Source: Planctomycetota bacterium
Lineage (GTDB): Bacteria > Planctomycetota > PUPC01 > JACPCR01
Length of the DNA: 29,483 nt
Direction of reading: 5' to 3'
Assembly: GCA_030740295.1 (NCBI GenBank)
Contig: JASLXP010000781.1
Location: 1 to 29,483, forward strand
The notes below the pieces were generated by a model. It searched no databases. It was not told the origin of the DNA and saw nothing but the letters and a program-made list of their open reading frames with translations. Of the stretch, positions 1 to 7,641 are shown piece by piece. The translations under genes were made by a program, and so were the position numbers. How positions within the stretch are numbered: the stretch's first letter is position 1; every line of letters starts with the position of its first letter.

Positions 1-1
1 T

Positions 2-757
2 GCCGAGGTGGCGTCCGCCGCCCGATCATGGAAGACCGCACTAAAGCTCTGGCAGGATGCGAGCGAGTGCTGGCCCGCGAACGAAACCATCGCAGCGGGC
101 CTGCGGAAAGCGCATGATCGGCTGAATGATTTTGACAAGACCATGAACACCGCGCTCCAGAGATTACAGCAGAAGAAGATCACCAGCGGGGTCCGTAGGC
201 TGAAGCATGCCCTCGAGATTGGAGAATCAAAAGAAGCCCAGGTACTCCTCGAAAAATACGGCCCCATCTGGCTCGAGGCAGAAGAACTGCGCGAGGCAGG
301 CAAAGCATTCGTGAAAGATCTCCTCTGGCGTGACGCCTACAAAAAACTTCGAAAGGCGCGGCGCCTGAACCCCCAGGCCGTGAGCGATAGATCGCTGAAG
401 CGCGTCAAACAGAGGGCCGAGCACGTTGAACGGGGCGTGAACATGATCCGCAATCTTCTGCAGGAGGGCGATTTTCAGGGCGCACTCGGATTGGCGGACG
501 ACGGTCTCGAGATCTCCCCCGATCCCGAATTGAACAAGCTGAAGGAAAAGACCCTGGGGCTTATCGAACAGGTTGAAACTCTCACCAGCCGTGCGGAAAA
601 GATAGCTCAGCAGGATCCGGAAACCGCACTTGTCCTTTTCAGGGAAGCATTAAAGAAGCAGCCGGGAAGGAAAGATCTGCAGGAACGTGCAAGAACATTA
701 GAAGAAACGATCTCACAAGACAACGGCTTGGACGAAACGCACGTGGAAATCAGTTGA
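2..757 (+). CDS. C-terminal part of a helical TPR-like/coiled-coil protein (5' end outside window)
   Basis: The reading frame is open to the window edge, so the GTG at 8 is probably internal and the gene starts upstream. The visible 250 or so residues are strongly charged and helical. They contain alternating Leu/Ala heptads and loosely repeated units of about 34 residues (for example around ALQRLQQKKITSGVRRLKHA and LFREALKKQPGRKDLQERA), which suggests degenerate tetratricopeptide repeats. No catalytic motif is visible. Planctomycete-like genomes often carry such repeats at the C-terminus of large Ser/Thr kinases or scaffold proteins, but no kinase domain is in this window, so function is not assigned. 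It ends at TGA 755-757, converging on the methyltransferase gene. Confidence 0.7.
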   Translation, partial: AEVASAARSWKTALKLWQDASECWPANETIAAGLRKAHDRLNDFDKTMNTALQRLQQKKITSGVRRLKHALEIGESKEAQVLLEKYGPIWLEAEELREAGKAFVKDLLWRDAYKKLRKARRLNPQAVSDRSLKRVKQRAEHVERGVNMIRNLLQEGDFQGALGLADDGLEISPDPELNKLKEKTLGLIEQVETLTSRAEKIAQQDPETALVLFREALKKQPGRKDLQERARTLEETISQDNGLDETHVEIS

Positions 758-774
758 GGGCTTCAAACGCCCTC
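756..774. terminator. Small hairpin between convergent genes
   Basis: GAGGGC (756-761) pairs with GCCCTC (769-774) around a 7-nt loop. The hairpin overlaps the stop codons of both flanking convergent genes. There is no good T-run on either side, so it may be a weak bidirectional terminator or only a stop-codon hairpin. Confidence 0.35.
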
Positions 775-1583
775 TATTCCATCTTCTTCGCCACCACTTG
801 CAGATGCGAGGCCCGTCCCAGCCATGCCTCGTTCCTATTCAGTTTGAGCTCCAGCTTCAGGAGCCTTTGGAACTGTTGACGATCCGAAAGTAAATCAGCG
901 TGTTTCCGAATCGGCAGCACTGTCTTGCCGCGGAGTGCTACTATTTCGAGGCCTGCTTTTTCGACCAGTTGCCTGGCGTCGTCCGGCGAAAACATGTGCA
1001 CTTGAAATCGCTCTTCCTGTCGTTCTGCGAGCCACATGGTCTCCCCTGTACGAGTAAATCTTTCCAGTTCATCAATCTCGCCACGCTCAAGGTAATAATC
1101 GATCCCCGCGCACTTGTTGTCGAGGGATGCCACAAGAATGCCGCCCGGCGCGAGGATGCGTTGAATTTCTTTCATCGCTTTATTGGGGCGCGGTGCATGA
1201 CAGATGGGGTCCCCTTCAGCGACAGCAAATTCAAACGAATTGTTGTCCAGGTCAGACAGGTCGCAGATATCCGCGCGCACAAAGCTTGCCCTTGATTCCA
1301 GACCCATCTCCTCCGCCTTGCGCTGGGCCACGTCGAGCATCTTCTGCGAGATATCCAGAAAGGTGACATTGAATCCGGACTTTGCGAGCCGCAGTCCCCA
1401 GACACCGGTACCGCATCCAAGATCGATCATCCGGGCAGAGGTGTCTCGCGGCAGAAAGGGCTTCCAGCATTCCCAGGTGACGGCTCGATAAAACTCCCAA
1501 TAGTCGCCGCGATAGATATCGTCATAGCGATGAGCGACCCGATCGTGATAAGTGATGGCAGGATTCCGGGCATTCTTACTCAT
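774..1583 (-). CDS. Class I SAM-dependent methyltransferase
   Basis: A 269-residue protein with the Rossmann methyltransferase motif I MIDLGCGTGVWGL (residues 52-64), the acidic end of strand 2 (FLDIS), a motif around FVRADICDLS, and ILAPGGILVASLDN after strand 5. This is the Methyltransf_11/25 architecture with a C-terminal extension. The substrate cannot be read from sequence. The chosen ATG lies inside a 7-bp tandem repeat that contains several ATGs. The first ten or so residues are unlike a conserved domain, so the true start could be slightly downstream. It follows the prepilin peptidase gene by 20 bp on the same strand, which suggests co-transcription. Confidence 0.88.
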   Translation of the reverse strand: MSKNARNPAITYHDRVAHRYDDIYRGDYWEFYRAVTWECWKPFLPRDTSARMIDLGCGTGVWGLRLAKSGFNVTFLDISQKMLDVAQRKAEEMGLESRASFVRADICDLSDLDNNSFEFAVAEGDPICHAPRPNKAMKEIQRILAPGGILVASLDNKCAGIDYYLERGEIDELERFTRTGETMWLAERQEERFQVHMFSPDDARQLVEKAGLEIVALRGKTVLPIRKHADLLSDRQQFQRLLKLELKLNRNEAWLGRASHLQVVAKKME

Positions 1584-1602
1584 TACTCATTACTCATTAC
1601 TC
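1576..1602. repeat. Heptanucleotide tandem repeat TTACTCA, 3.9 copies
   Basis: Three full copies of TTACTCA and a 6/7 partial copy fill the gap between the prepilin peptidase stop and the methyltransferase start. Read on the minus strand it is (AGTAATG)n. It places ATGs at 1597, 1590 and 1583; the first two open four-codon ORFs (Met-Ser-Asn-Glu-stop) and the last starts the methyltransferase frame. Similar TTACTCA-type fragments occur at 13019-13028 and near 22777-22785. Confidence 0.85.
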
Positions 1603-1603
1603 T

Positions 1604-2578
1604 TCACCCCATCACCTTATCCACCATCGATGTCACGAACTGCATCCACAGAAGAACGAGCATCCTTATCTTGTCTCGATAGAGGAACAACAGAGCCGCG
1701 GCCAGGGACAGGTAAGGCCCGAACGGCATCCGAGTCTGCTTTGTCCGCAGAATGATTGCGATGCCAGCAATCGCCCCGATGACCGACCCGAGAAGCAGCG
1801 TCCCAAGGCCAACTTCCCAGCCAAGGAATGCGCCGATCATGGCGTTGAATTTCACGTCGCCGAAACCCATCGCATCCTTCTTGAAGATCACTTTCCCCAG
1901 CACGCCCACCGCCCAGACCGTGGCCGCGCCGACCATCGCGCCGAACAGGGATTTGATCAATGCCTCGATATGGGGCCCCCAGCTCAGGTATGACGCGTAA
2001 GCAATCTTCTCCACCTGGGCATTGAGAATTACATCCAGCAGCGGATCTTTCGACCCTCGAAACCGAAGATTGTTGTGAAAGTAAGGGAAGGCGAGGCTGA
2101 TAAGAATCGCCACCACCAGCCCGCCCAAGGTGATCGAATCGGGAATGATCTGGAAATCGAAATCAATAAATGTCGCAATCACCAGCGCCGCCAGGAACAC
2201 ACACCCGATGAAGTAGGCCGTTACGAAGTACGGATACCGGTACCAAAACAGAATGACGAGATCAACATCAAGGAGACTCTCCGGATAAAGCGGGTGTGAT
2301 GCTACAAGCGCGTGATAGCAAAGCACGGAAAGTCCGCCCATCAATACTTCGATGCCGAGGTATCGAGCGGAGAAAAACGTTCGACAATAACGGCATTGGC
2401 CGCCAAGGCGCAGGTAGCTGAAGATGGGAATATTGTCGTACCACAGAACCGGCTGCGCGCAGAACGAGCACCGGGACGGCGGCCGACAAAGGGAGAGCTC
2501 CCTCGGCATCCGGTAGATGCAGACGTTCAAGAAACTCCCGAGAACGGCGCCGAAACAGAATGCGAAAAAGTATTCCAT
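1604..2578 (-). CDS. pilD: Prepilin peptidase / type IV prepilin N-methyltransferase (A24 family)
   Basis: An integral membrane protein of 324 residues that would cleave and N-methylate type IV pilins or type II secretion pseudopilins at the inner membrane. The N-terminal domain shows GAVLGSFLNVCIYRMP and two zinc-binding CxxC pairs (C37/C40 and C62/C65). The aspartyl protease domain shows IDFDFQIIPDSITLGG around residues 138-153 and the hallmark GFGDVKF with D241. Several hydrophobic segments follow. It is longer than typical PilD (about 260-290) because of an insert around residues 160-210 between the two aspartate motifs. No pilin genes are in the window. Confidence 0.93.
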   Translation of the reverse strand: MEYFFAFCFGAVLGSFLNVCIYRMPRELSLCRPPSRCSFCAQPVLWYDNIPIFSYLRLGGQCRYCRTFFSARYLGIEVLMGGLSVLCYHALVASHPLYPESLLDVDLVILFWYRYPYFVTAYFIGCVFLAALVIATFIDFDFQIIPDSITLGGLVVAILISLAFPYFHNNLRFRGSKDPLLDVILNAQVEKIAYASYLSWGPHIEALIKSLFGAMVGAATVWAVGVLGKVIFKKDAMGFGDVKFNAMIGAFLGWEVGLGTLLLGSVIGAIAGIAIILRTKQTRMPFGPYLSLAAALLFLYRDKIRMLVLLWMQFVTSMVDKVMG

Positions 2579-2777
2579 GGTTCAGGGGAGCATCTTCTCC
2601 AAATACCTGGAAGCGTTCAAAGGGGATGGTGGGTGGTGGATGGTGAATAGTGAATGGCGCCGATCTGCCACCTGTTTGCCCGCCTTCAACCGTCGGACAG
2701 TCAGAGTTCTGAAACGAACCAGAGAGGGATTCTGGTCCGAGCTGCACTGGAGCGTTAGCCCCACACAGTGCCCCAAT

Positions 2778-4223
2778 TCAAACATTCAGTTCCGCGGTCT
2801 GGCCGAGGTGCTCAGCGTATCTCTCCCTGACCGGTTGAACGTGCTCCTTGATGAAACGTACCACCTGTTGCGGCGAACGGCCGATGAATCGTTCCGGGGT
2901 CGCCAGGTCTCCCAACTGGTCTTTAACGGATTCGAATGCAGGATCGGCGGCAAGACGAGCGATAAGGTCGTTGGGCGCGCCCTGTTCACGCAGGGCGACC
3001 GTTACCTCCATCGAATGCTGGCGGACGGATTCGTGGAGCTGCTGGCGATCTCCGCCGGACTGCACACCGGCCATGAGGATCGATTCCGTGGCCATGAACG
3101 GGAGTTGTTCGCGTACGTAGCGATCGAGGACTTTGGGATAAACGACCAATCCGGGGATCACGTTGAGACAGATGCTCTGAATGGCATCGATGCCGAGGAA
3201 GGCTTCAGGAATCGAGAGCCGGCGATTGGCGGAATCGTCGAGGGTACGTTCGAAGAACTGGCTGGCCGCGGTGAATGCCGGATTCATGGTGTTCGAGATG
3301 ACATGCCGGGCCAGCGCGGTGAGGCGCTCGCAGCGCATGGGGTTGCGTTTGTAGGCCATGGCCGATGAGCCGATCTGTTTCGTTTCGAACGGTTCCTCCA
3401 ATTCGCCCCGCGTTTGCATGAGGCGAATGTCGTTGGCCATTTTATGCGTGGTGATAGCGACCCCGGCCAATGCCGAAAGGACGGAGTAATCGACCTTGCG
3501 GGGATAAGTCTGACCGGTCACGCCGTATCGTTGCGTAAAGCCGAGTTTTTCAGTGACCAGCTCATCGAGCTCGTCGACCTTGTCGCCCTCGCCTTTGAAA
3601 AGCTGCAGAAAGCTCGCCTGGGTGCCGGTCGTGCCCTTGACGCCGCGGAAGCGGAGAGTCTTTTTTCGGAATTCCAGCTCTTCCATATCGAGCACGAAAT
3701 CCTGCAGCCAGAGCGTGGCCCGTTTACCGAGCGTTGTGAGCTGGGCCGGCTGGATGTGGGTGAAGGCCAAGCAGGGCAGATCCTTCCATTCGGCCGCGAA
3801 AGTCGCCAGAGCATCGATGATCGCTGCCAGTTTCCGAATGACCATATCCAGCGCGTCGCGAATCTGGATCAGGTCCGTGTTGTCGCCCACGAACGCGCTC
3901 GTCGCGCCGAGGTGGATGATGCCGCGGGCCTTGGGGCAGACCTCGCCGAAGGTGTGGATGTGCGCCATCACATCGTGGCGAAGCTCCTTCTCCTTCTGAC
4001 GGGCGAACTCGAAATCGATGTTGTCTTCGTTGGCCTTGAGCTCTTCAACTTGCTCGTCCGTGATTTCGATGCCGAGCTGCTGCTCGGATTCGGCCAGCGC
4101 GATCCAGAGCCTTCGCCACGTGCGGAATTTGCGGACGTCTGAAAAGTTGTAGCTCATCTCCTCGCTGCAATAGCGATCCACGAGGGGATTGACGTATTGT
4201 GTGCGGTCGACTTCTTTACCCAT
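2778..4223 (-). CDS. purB: Adenylosuccinate lyase
   Basis: PurB cleaves SAICAR to AICAR and adenylosuccinate to AMP, both with loss of fumarate, in cytoplasmic purine synthesis. The 481-residue protein has the fumarase/aspartase superfamily layout. HDVMAHIHTF lies at about 83-92, the catalytic His region FTHIQPAQ at 154-161, and the superfamily signature GSSAMAYKRNPMR at 285-297 with the catalytic Ser. This Ser-Ser-Ala-Met-x-x-Lys-Arg-Asn-Pro form is typical of PurB. It overlaps the upstream glycosylase gene by 8 bp (its ATG lies within that gene's last codons), so the two are likely translated from one mRNA. It ends with TGA, which shows that TGA is a normal stop in this genome. Confidence 0.96.
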   Translation of the reverse strand: MGKEVDRTQYVNPLVDRYCSEEMSYNFSDVRKFRTWRRLWIALAESEQQLGIEITDEQVEELKANEDNIDFEFARQKEKELRHDVMAHIHTFGEVCPKARGIIHLGATSAFVGDNTDLIQIRDALDMVIRKLAAIIDALATFAAEWKDLPCLAFTHIQPAQLTTLGKRATLWLQDFVLDMEELEFRKKTLRFRGVKGTTGTQASFLQLFKGEGDKVDELDELVTEKLGFTQRYGVTGQTYPRKVDYSVLSALAGVAITTHKMANDIRLMQTRGELEEPFETKQIGSSAMAYKRNPMRCERLTALARHVISNTMNPAFTAASQFFERTLDDSANRRLSIPEAFLGIDAIQSICLNVIPGLVVYPKVLDRYVREQLPFMATESILMAGVQSGGDRQQLHESVRQHSMEVTVALREQGAPNDLIARLAADPAFESVKDQLGDLATPERFIGRSPQQVVRFIKEHVQPVRERYAEHLGQTAELNV

Positions 4224-5040
4224 TTCTGGCTCTCATGCGTGCGTAGTGATAGATGTATTGCTGGGCGTACCCGGCATGTTCTCCCCACCTGTCTGAAGCG
4301 AACTGGCGGATGTCCCGATCCGGGATTTTCCGGCCGCCGAAATACCAATCCTGCACGGCCCGTTTTATCCAGACGTCCACGGGAAATGCCTCCGAAAAAT
4401 CGAGCGAGAAGAGCAGAACACAATCGGCGATTTTCTCTCCAACTCCCGGCAACTCAACCAGCGCGCTCTTGGCATCATCGTAGCTCGCATTTCTGAGCGA
4501 CTCCAGATCGAGCGAAGGGGCGACCTCGTTCAACTCGGCAAGGAATCGTGCACGGTAACCAAGCCCCTCCCTGCGCATGGCTGCTTCATCGGTAAGCTCT
4601 CCGGCTCTCGGAAAACTCCGGCTCTGGTATCCGCCGAATTCGATGGGAAAACCAAAGAGGCGACAAAGCGCGTCTATCTTCCTCTTGATTCGCGGAATAT
4701 TCGAAGCCGAGGAGCAGATAAAACTGACCAGGCATTCCCAGGGCTCCTGTCGGAGAACGCGAAGTCCCGGAAATTCATGCAGGGCCGGCCTCAGGATCTC
4801 ATCGTTTTCAATGGCCCTGGGTAGAGATGCCAGATCTTCATCCAGGGCCAGATACTTCCTTACAAACGCTCTGTCGCAGCCGCCGTATCGGAGGGTATCG
4901 CCGTGTTGCTCAATCCGCAGGATGCTGCTGCCGACCCGCACCCAGAAGCCATCATCCACTTCCTCAAACCGAAAGATCTGTCCGGAATACAGCGTCTCCC
5001 GCAAGTCGAACGTGCGCAGGTTCGTAGTCTGCATTTTCAT
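4216..5040 (-). CDS. ogg: OGG1-type 8-oxoguanine DNA glycosylase/AP lyase
   Basis: A base-excision repair enzyme that removes 8-oxoguanine from DNA. The N-terminal domain has the OGG1-like pattern LRETLYSGQIFRF. The HhH-GPD hairpin reads ELPGVGEKIADC, with the catalytic lysine at K203 (equivalent to human K249), followed by FPVDVWIKR with the catalytic aspartate D222 (equivalent to D268). At 274 residues it is a little shorter than eukaryotic OGG1, as expected for bacterial members, and lacks a C-terminal Fe-S cysteine cluster. No strong Shine-Dalgarno precedes the chosen ATG; the second ATG two codons in is equally possible. It overlaps purB downstream by 8 bp. Confidence 0.9.
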   Translation of the reverse strand: MKMQTTNLRTFDLRETLYSGQIFRFEEVDDGFWVRVGSSILRIEQHGDTLRYGGCDRAFVRKYLALDEDLASLPRAIENDEILRPALHEFPGLRVLRQEPWECLVSFICSSASNIPRIKRKIDALCRLFGFPIEFGGYQSRSFPRAGELTDEAAMRREGLGYRARFLAELNEVAPSLDLESLRNASYDDAKSALVELPGVGEKIADCVLLFSLDFSEAFPVDVWIKRAVQDWYFGGRKIPDRDIRQFASDRWGEHAGYAQQYIYHYARMRARNG

Positions 5041-5130
5041 TATTTCGAGTGTATGCCGGCCGTTCTGGTTGTCCAGAGGCGTGGCAGCTTCTCTAACTGC
5101 ACTGGTCTGTAATTGCGGTCAGGTATGAGT

Positions 5131-5156
5131 GGACAGGCGAATGGGGACAGACGAAT
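5131..5156. repeat. Short direct repeat in the 5041-5263 intergenic region
   Basis: GGACAGGCGAAT (5131-5142) is followed two bases later by GGACAGACGAAT (5145-5156), one mismatch in 12. The rest of this 223-bp divergent intergenic region shows only a small hairpin (AAGGC...GCCTT near 5180-5196) and the Shine-Dalgarno of the next gene. It must contain the promoters for the two divergent genes, but I cannot define them. Confidence 0.5.
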
Positions 5157-5263
5157 AAGACCAAAAGACCTCAAGTCCTTAAGGCCCGCTACGCCTTCAG
5201 CCAAAGACGGCTTCTTTCAAGTCTCGAGTTAGAATACGGCGTTCAACACCCGGAGAAACATCC

Positions 5264-6157
5264 ATGCGATACCGCTCGCTGAGCGAAGAACAGGTCGAGC
5301 ATTTCCTTTCCCGCGGCTTCATCAAACTGGAAGATTGCTTCTGCAAAGAAACCGCGCAACAGTGGATCGATGATGCCTTCATCCGGCTTGGCTACGCGCC
5401 GGACGATCCTTCGACCTGGGCCGAAGCCAGGTTTCATCTGCCCAGCATTCGTCGAGTGGAGGTGAGAGATTTCGCACCGAAGGTATTTGACGGTGTATGC
5501 GACCTTCTCGGTGGTGAAGATCGTATCCATCCGAACGTCGGCTGGAGCGATGGGTTCATCATCAATTTCAACTCTGGTGCGGACCAACCGTGGCAGCCAC
5601 CTTCGCCTCTGGTAAAGGGCTGGCACAAAGACGGCGATTTCTTCCGGCACTTTCTCGACAGCCCCGAGCAGGGCCTGCTCACACTCGTCCTCTGGGATGA
5701 CGTCTTGCCACAAAGCGGAGGCACTTTTGTCGCCTGCGATTCAGTGCCCCAGGTGGCGCGCCGCCTCTTCGAGCATCCGGAAGGGCTGCTGCCCGGCGGC
5801 TTCGGAGGACTGATCGAAAACTGTCATGACTTTGACGAAGCTCTCGGTCAACGCGGGGATGTCTATCTGCTGCATCCTTTCATTCTCCATTCCGCGTCAT
5901 TCAATCCGTCGGGCCGCCCCCGTGTCATCACTAATCCACCGGTGGGACTGCGCGAGCCGATGCGATTCGATCGAGAAGATCCAGACGATTATTCACTGGT
6001 GGAGCTGGCCATCATCCGTGGCCTCGGCTGCGAAAACACCGTGGACTGGCAGCGAACCGGCGAGCGTGAGCGACTTGTTCCTGAGCGCGTTCGCCGCAAC
6101 AAGAAGATTCTGGAAGAACAGAAAGACAGGCTTGCCGCGGCTGGCGTTGCCATGTGA
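5264..6157 (+). CDS. Phytanoyl-CoA dioxygenase (PhyH) family protein
   Basis: An Fe(II)/2-oxoglutarate-dependent oxygenase fold protein of 297 residues. The facial triad is visible as WHKDGD (H121, D123) and a distal His in HPFILHSAS (most likely H209). The 2-oxoglutarate-binding arginine is probably R218 or R220 in NPSGRPRVITN. A GGAG Shine-Dalgarno at 5252-5255, 8 nt before the ATG, supports the start. The substrate is unknown, because PhyH paralogues are expanded in planctomycete-like genomes and act on many small molecules. The gene converges on the selenoprotein gene with only 7 bp between the stop codons. Confidence 0.88.
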   Translation: MRYRSLSEEQVEHFLSRGFIKLEDCFCKETAQQWIDDAFIRLGYAPDDPSTWAEARFHLPSIRRVEVRDFAPKVFDGVCDLLGGEDRIHPNVGWSDGFIINFNSGADQPWQPPSPLVKGWHKDGDFFRHFLDSPEQGLLTLVLWDDVLPQSGGTFVACDSVPQVARRLFEHPEGLLPGGFGGLIENCHDFDEALGQRGDVYLLHPFILHSASFNPSGRPRVITNPPVGLREPMRFDREDPDDYSLVELAIIRGLGCENTVDWQRTGERERLVPERVRRNKKILEEQKDRLAAAGVAM

Positions 6158-6164
6158 ACAAGTC

Positions 6165-7487
6165 CTACTGAATTGGCAGCTTCAGGCTCATCTCCTTCTT
6201 CCCACGAAGCACGGTGACCGGCATTTTCATTCCCGGCTTCATCGCATCCAGTGCGTACATGAGGAACTCCGTCTCCGTGGCGCGTTTTTTCTCGCCGTCG
6301 AACGCGGTGAAGACGTCGTTCTTGCGAAAGCCGGCTCTGAGGGCGGCGCCATGCTGGCCGTAACGGCCAAGGTGCGCGATTTTAAGGGCCAGACCGGCAG
6401 TTCCGAGCCCGGCCTGCTTGCGTTCTTCGTCAGTGAGATCCTTCAGAAGGACACCACCGACCATGCGGCGCAAATCCCACGTGCTCGTGCGCCAGGTGAT
6501 GTCGCCTTTTGTTCGCCAACCGGACGGCAGCGCAAGTGTCACTTGCCGTTCTCCGCCTCCGCGGCGCACAGCCGCTTTTACCTGGCCGGTGTCCCCTGTG
6601 TGATGGAGCACCCACTGGATGTCCGCGGTGGAAAGGATGGGCTGCCCGTTAAGCGACACGATTGCGTCGCCCGCCTTCAAGCCAGCAGCGGCCGAGGGTG
6701 AATCCGGGCTGACGGCCTTGACGGTGGCTGGACTGGCCGGGTCCATCTGCAAGCCGATGGTGTCCGGCATGGGCCAGGGGAATAGAATCTTCCTGGGAAA
6801 CGTTTCCTTCCGACTGCGATAGACCATGCGTTCGGCACCGACGATCTGATGGCAATGCAGACAACTGCGCGCCACCTGGCCCTTGTAATCGAGCGTGGCC
6901 TTGAATCGGCGCAGCGATGGATACTGCTCCGGCTTGGCATAACGCGGTTTTTTTCCCTGCTTGCCCGCCAGAGATTCACGGTTCGCGGGATAGCCTCGAT
7001 GAATTTCGAGCGCGGCTTTCATCGCGCCACCGAAGCCCTGCATCGAGATGTCACGGACCGCTTTGCGATCCGAGCGCGTTCCGTAACGGCCGTAAATAGT
7101 CTTATCCGCATTCATGAAAAACGCGGCGAAAGTCAGATCGTAATCAAACTGAAAAAGATTCAGGTCCATGGAATTCATCTGAACCACGCGGACACAGACA
7201 AACTGGTCCATGAGAGCCTTCAATCTAGATTCGCGACGGACAACCTGCCCGTCAAAATCCACGCAAGCGTGTCACGGTATTCAGCGGAACACGATGAGCA
7301 GCGGCTTCTTCGTCTTGCTGGCGATCTCGATGGCCCTCGGCAGATCGTTGTAGATCCAGCTCTGATCGCTCTGCAAAGTCTGCCGGTCTTCCCGGACCAT
7401 CTGATCGCGAGTTTTCTTCTTTTCAGCGAACGAAAGGCTCGTGGCAAGGACAAGCAATCCTGCGAAATATGCTCGGTGATGCTTCAT
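6165..7487 (-). CDS. Secreted thioredoxin-like / c-heme / PDZ selenoprotein with a Sec-x-x-Sec motif
   Basis: Read through two in-frame TGA codons, this is one 440-residue protein. It has a signal peptide (MKHHRAYFAGLLVLATSLSF), then a Trx-like strand KKPLLIVFR, then U69-I-P-U72-H-A-C75 where related proteins are expected to have CxxC. The thioredoxin-like domain continues to about residue 200. A single c-type heme site CLHCH (C209, C212, H213) follows, then a PDZ domain at about 255-322 (VKAVSPDSPSAAAGLKAGDA) and a second PDZ-like domain to the C-terminus. A SECIS-like hairpin starts 18 nt after the second TGA. I recall planctomycete proteins named Trx7/PDZ domain (seleno)protein in public annotation, which matches this architecture. 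The likely role is periplasmic thiol/selenol redox chemistry; the substrate is unknown. Standard gene calling would yield a 68-residue peptide plus a 365-residue ORF from the GTG at 7262. Confidence 0.85.
7235..7253 (-). promoter_or_regulatory. SECIS-like hairpin
   Basis: On the mRNA the sequence is GACGGGCAGGTTGTCCGTC. It folds into a 7-bp stem (GACGGGC with GUCCGUC, one G-U pair) and a 5-nt loop AGGUU. The loop carries two adjacent G residues near its 5' side, resembling the GGUCU apical loop of E. coli fdhF. The stem begins 18 nt after UGA-72 and 27 nt after UGA-69, within the usual range for a bacterial SECIS read by SelB. It lies wholly within coding sequence, as bacterial SECIS elements do. 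Confidence 0.75.
7272..7283 (-). other. Two in-frame UGA codons predicted to encode selenocysteine (UxxU)
   Basis: The mRNA reads TGA ATA CCG TGA. The first TGA is at 7283-7281 and the second at 7274-7272, with exact Cys-x-x-Cys spacing and at the position of the redox motif of a thioredoxin-like domain. The codons on both sides form one continuous protein in the same frame. Confidence 0.8.
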
Positions 7488-7641
7488 GGTATTGTCCCGG
7501 TAGGGGGATGGGGGACGTGGATATTAGGCGCAATCAATTATAGAGCAAGGATTAAGTTCCCGGTAAAGACACATTCGGCTTAGCAGTGGCCAAATACTCG
7601 GGAGATGCATTAATTGCACCCCTCTGGATGGAGCACTGGAA
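7488..7641. promoter_or_regulatory. Divergent intergenic region
   Basis: These 154 bp separate the start codons of the selenoprotein gene (minus) and the DUF1501 gene (plus) and must contain promoters for both. I see no confident -35/-10 pair or operator. The only clear signal is a GGAG at 7630-7633, 8 nt before the TTG start of the DUF1501 gene. Confidence 0.4.

Noticed and set aside
2517..3368. 283-residue plus-strand ORF opposite purB and the purB-pilD gap
   Set aside because: Antisense shadow of purB with no domain signal; purB on the other strand is unmistakable.
7272..7283. The two TGAs as tryptophan codons under a recoded genetic code
   Set aside because: purB (stop at 2778-2780), gene 1 and the dehydrogenase gene all end normally at TGA, and conserved Trp positions use TGG. 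A genome-wide TGA reassignment does not fit.
7220..7453. Frameshift explanation for the split between the signal-peptide ORF and the PDZ ORF
   Set aside because: Both pieces are in the same frame, so no indel is needed. Only the two TGA codons interrupt the protein, and they fall at CxxC positions.
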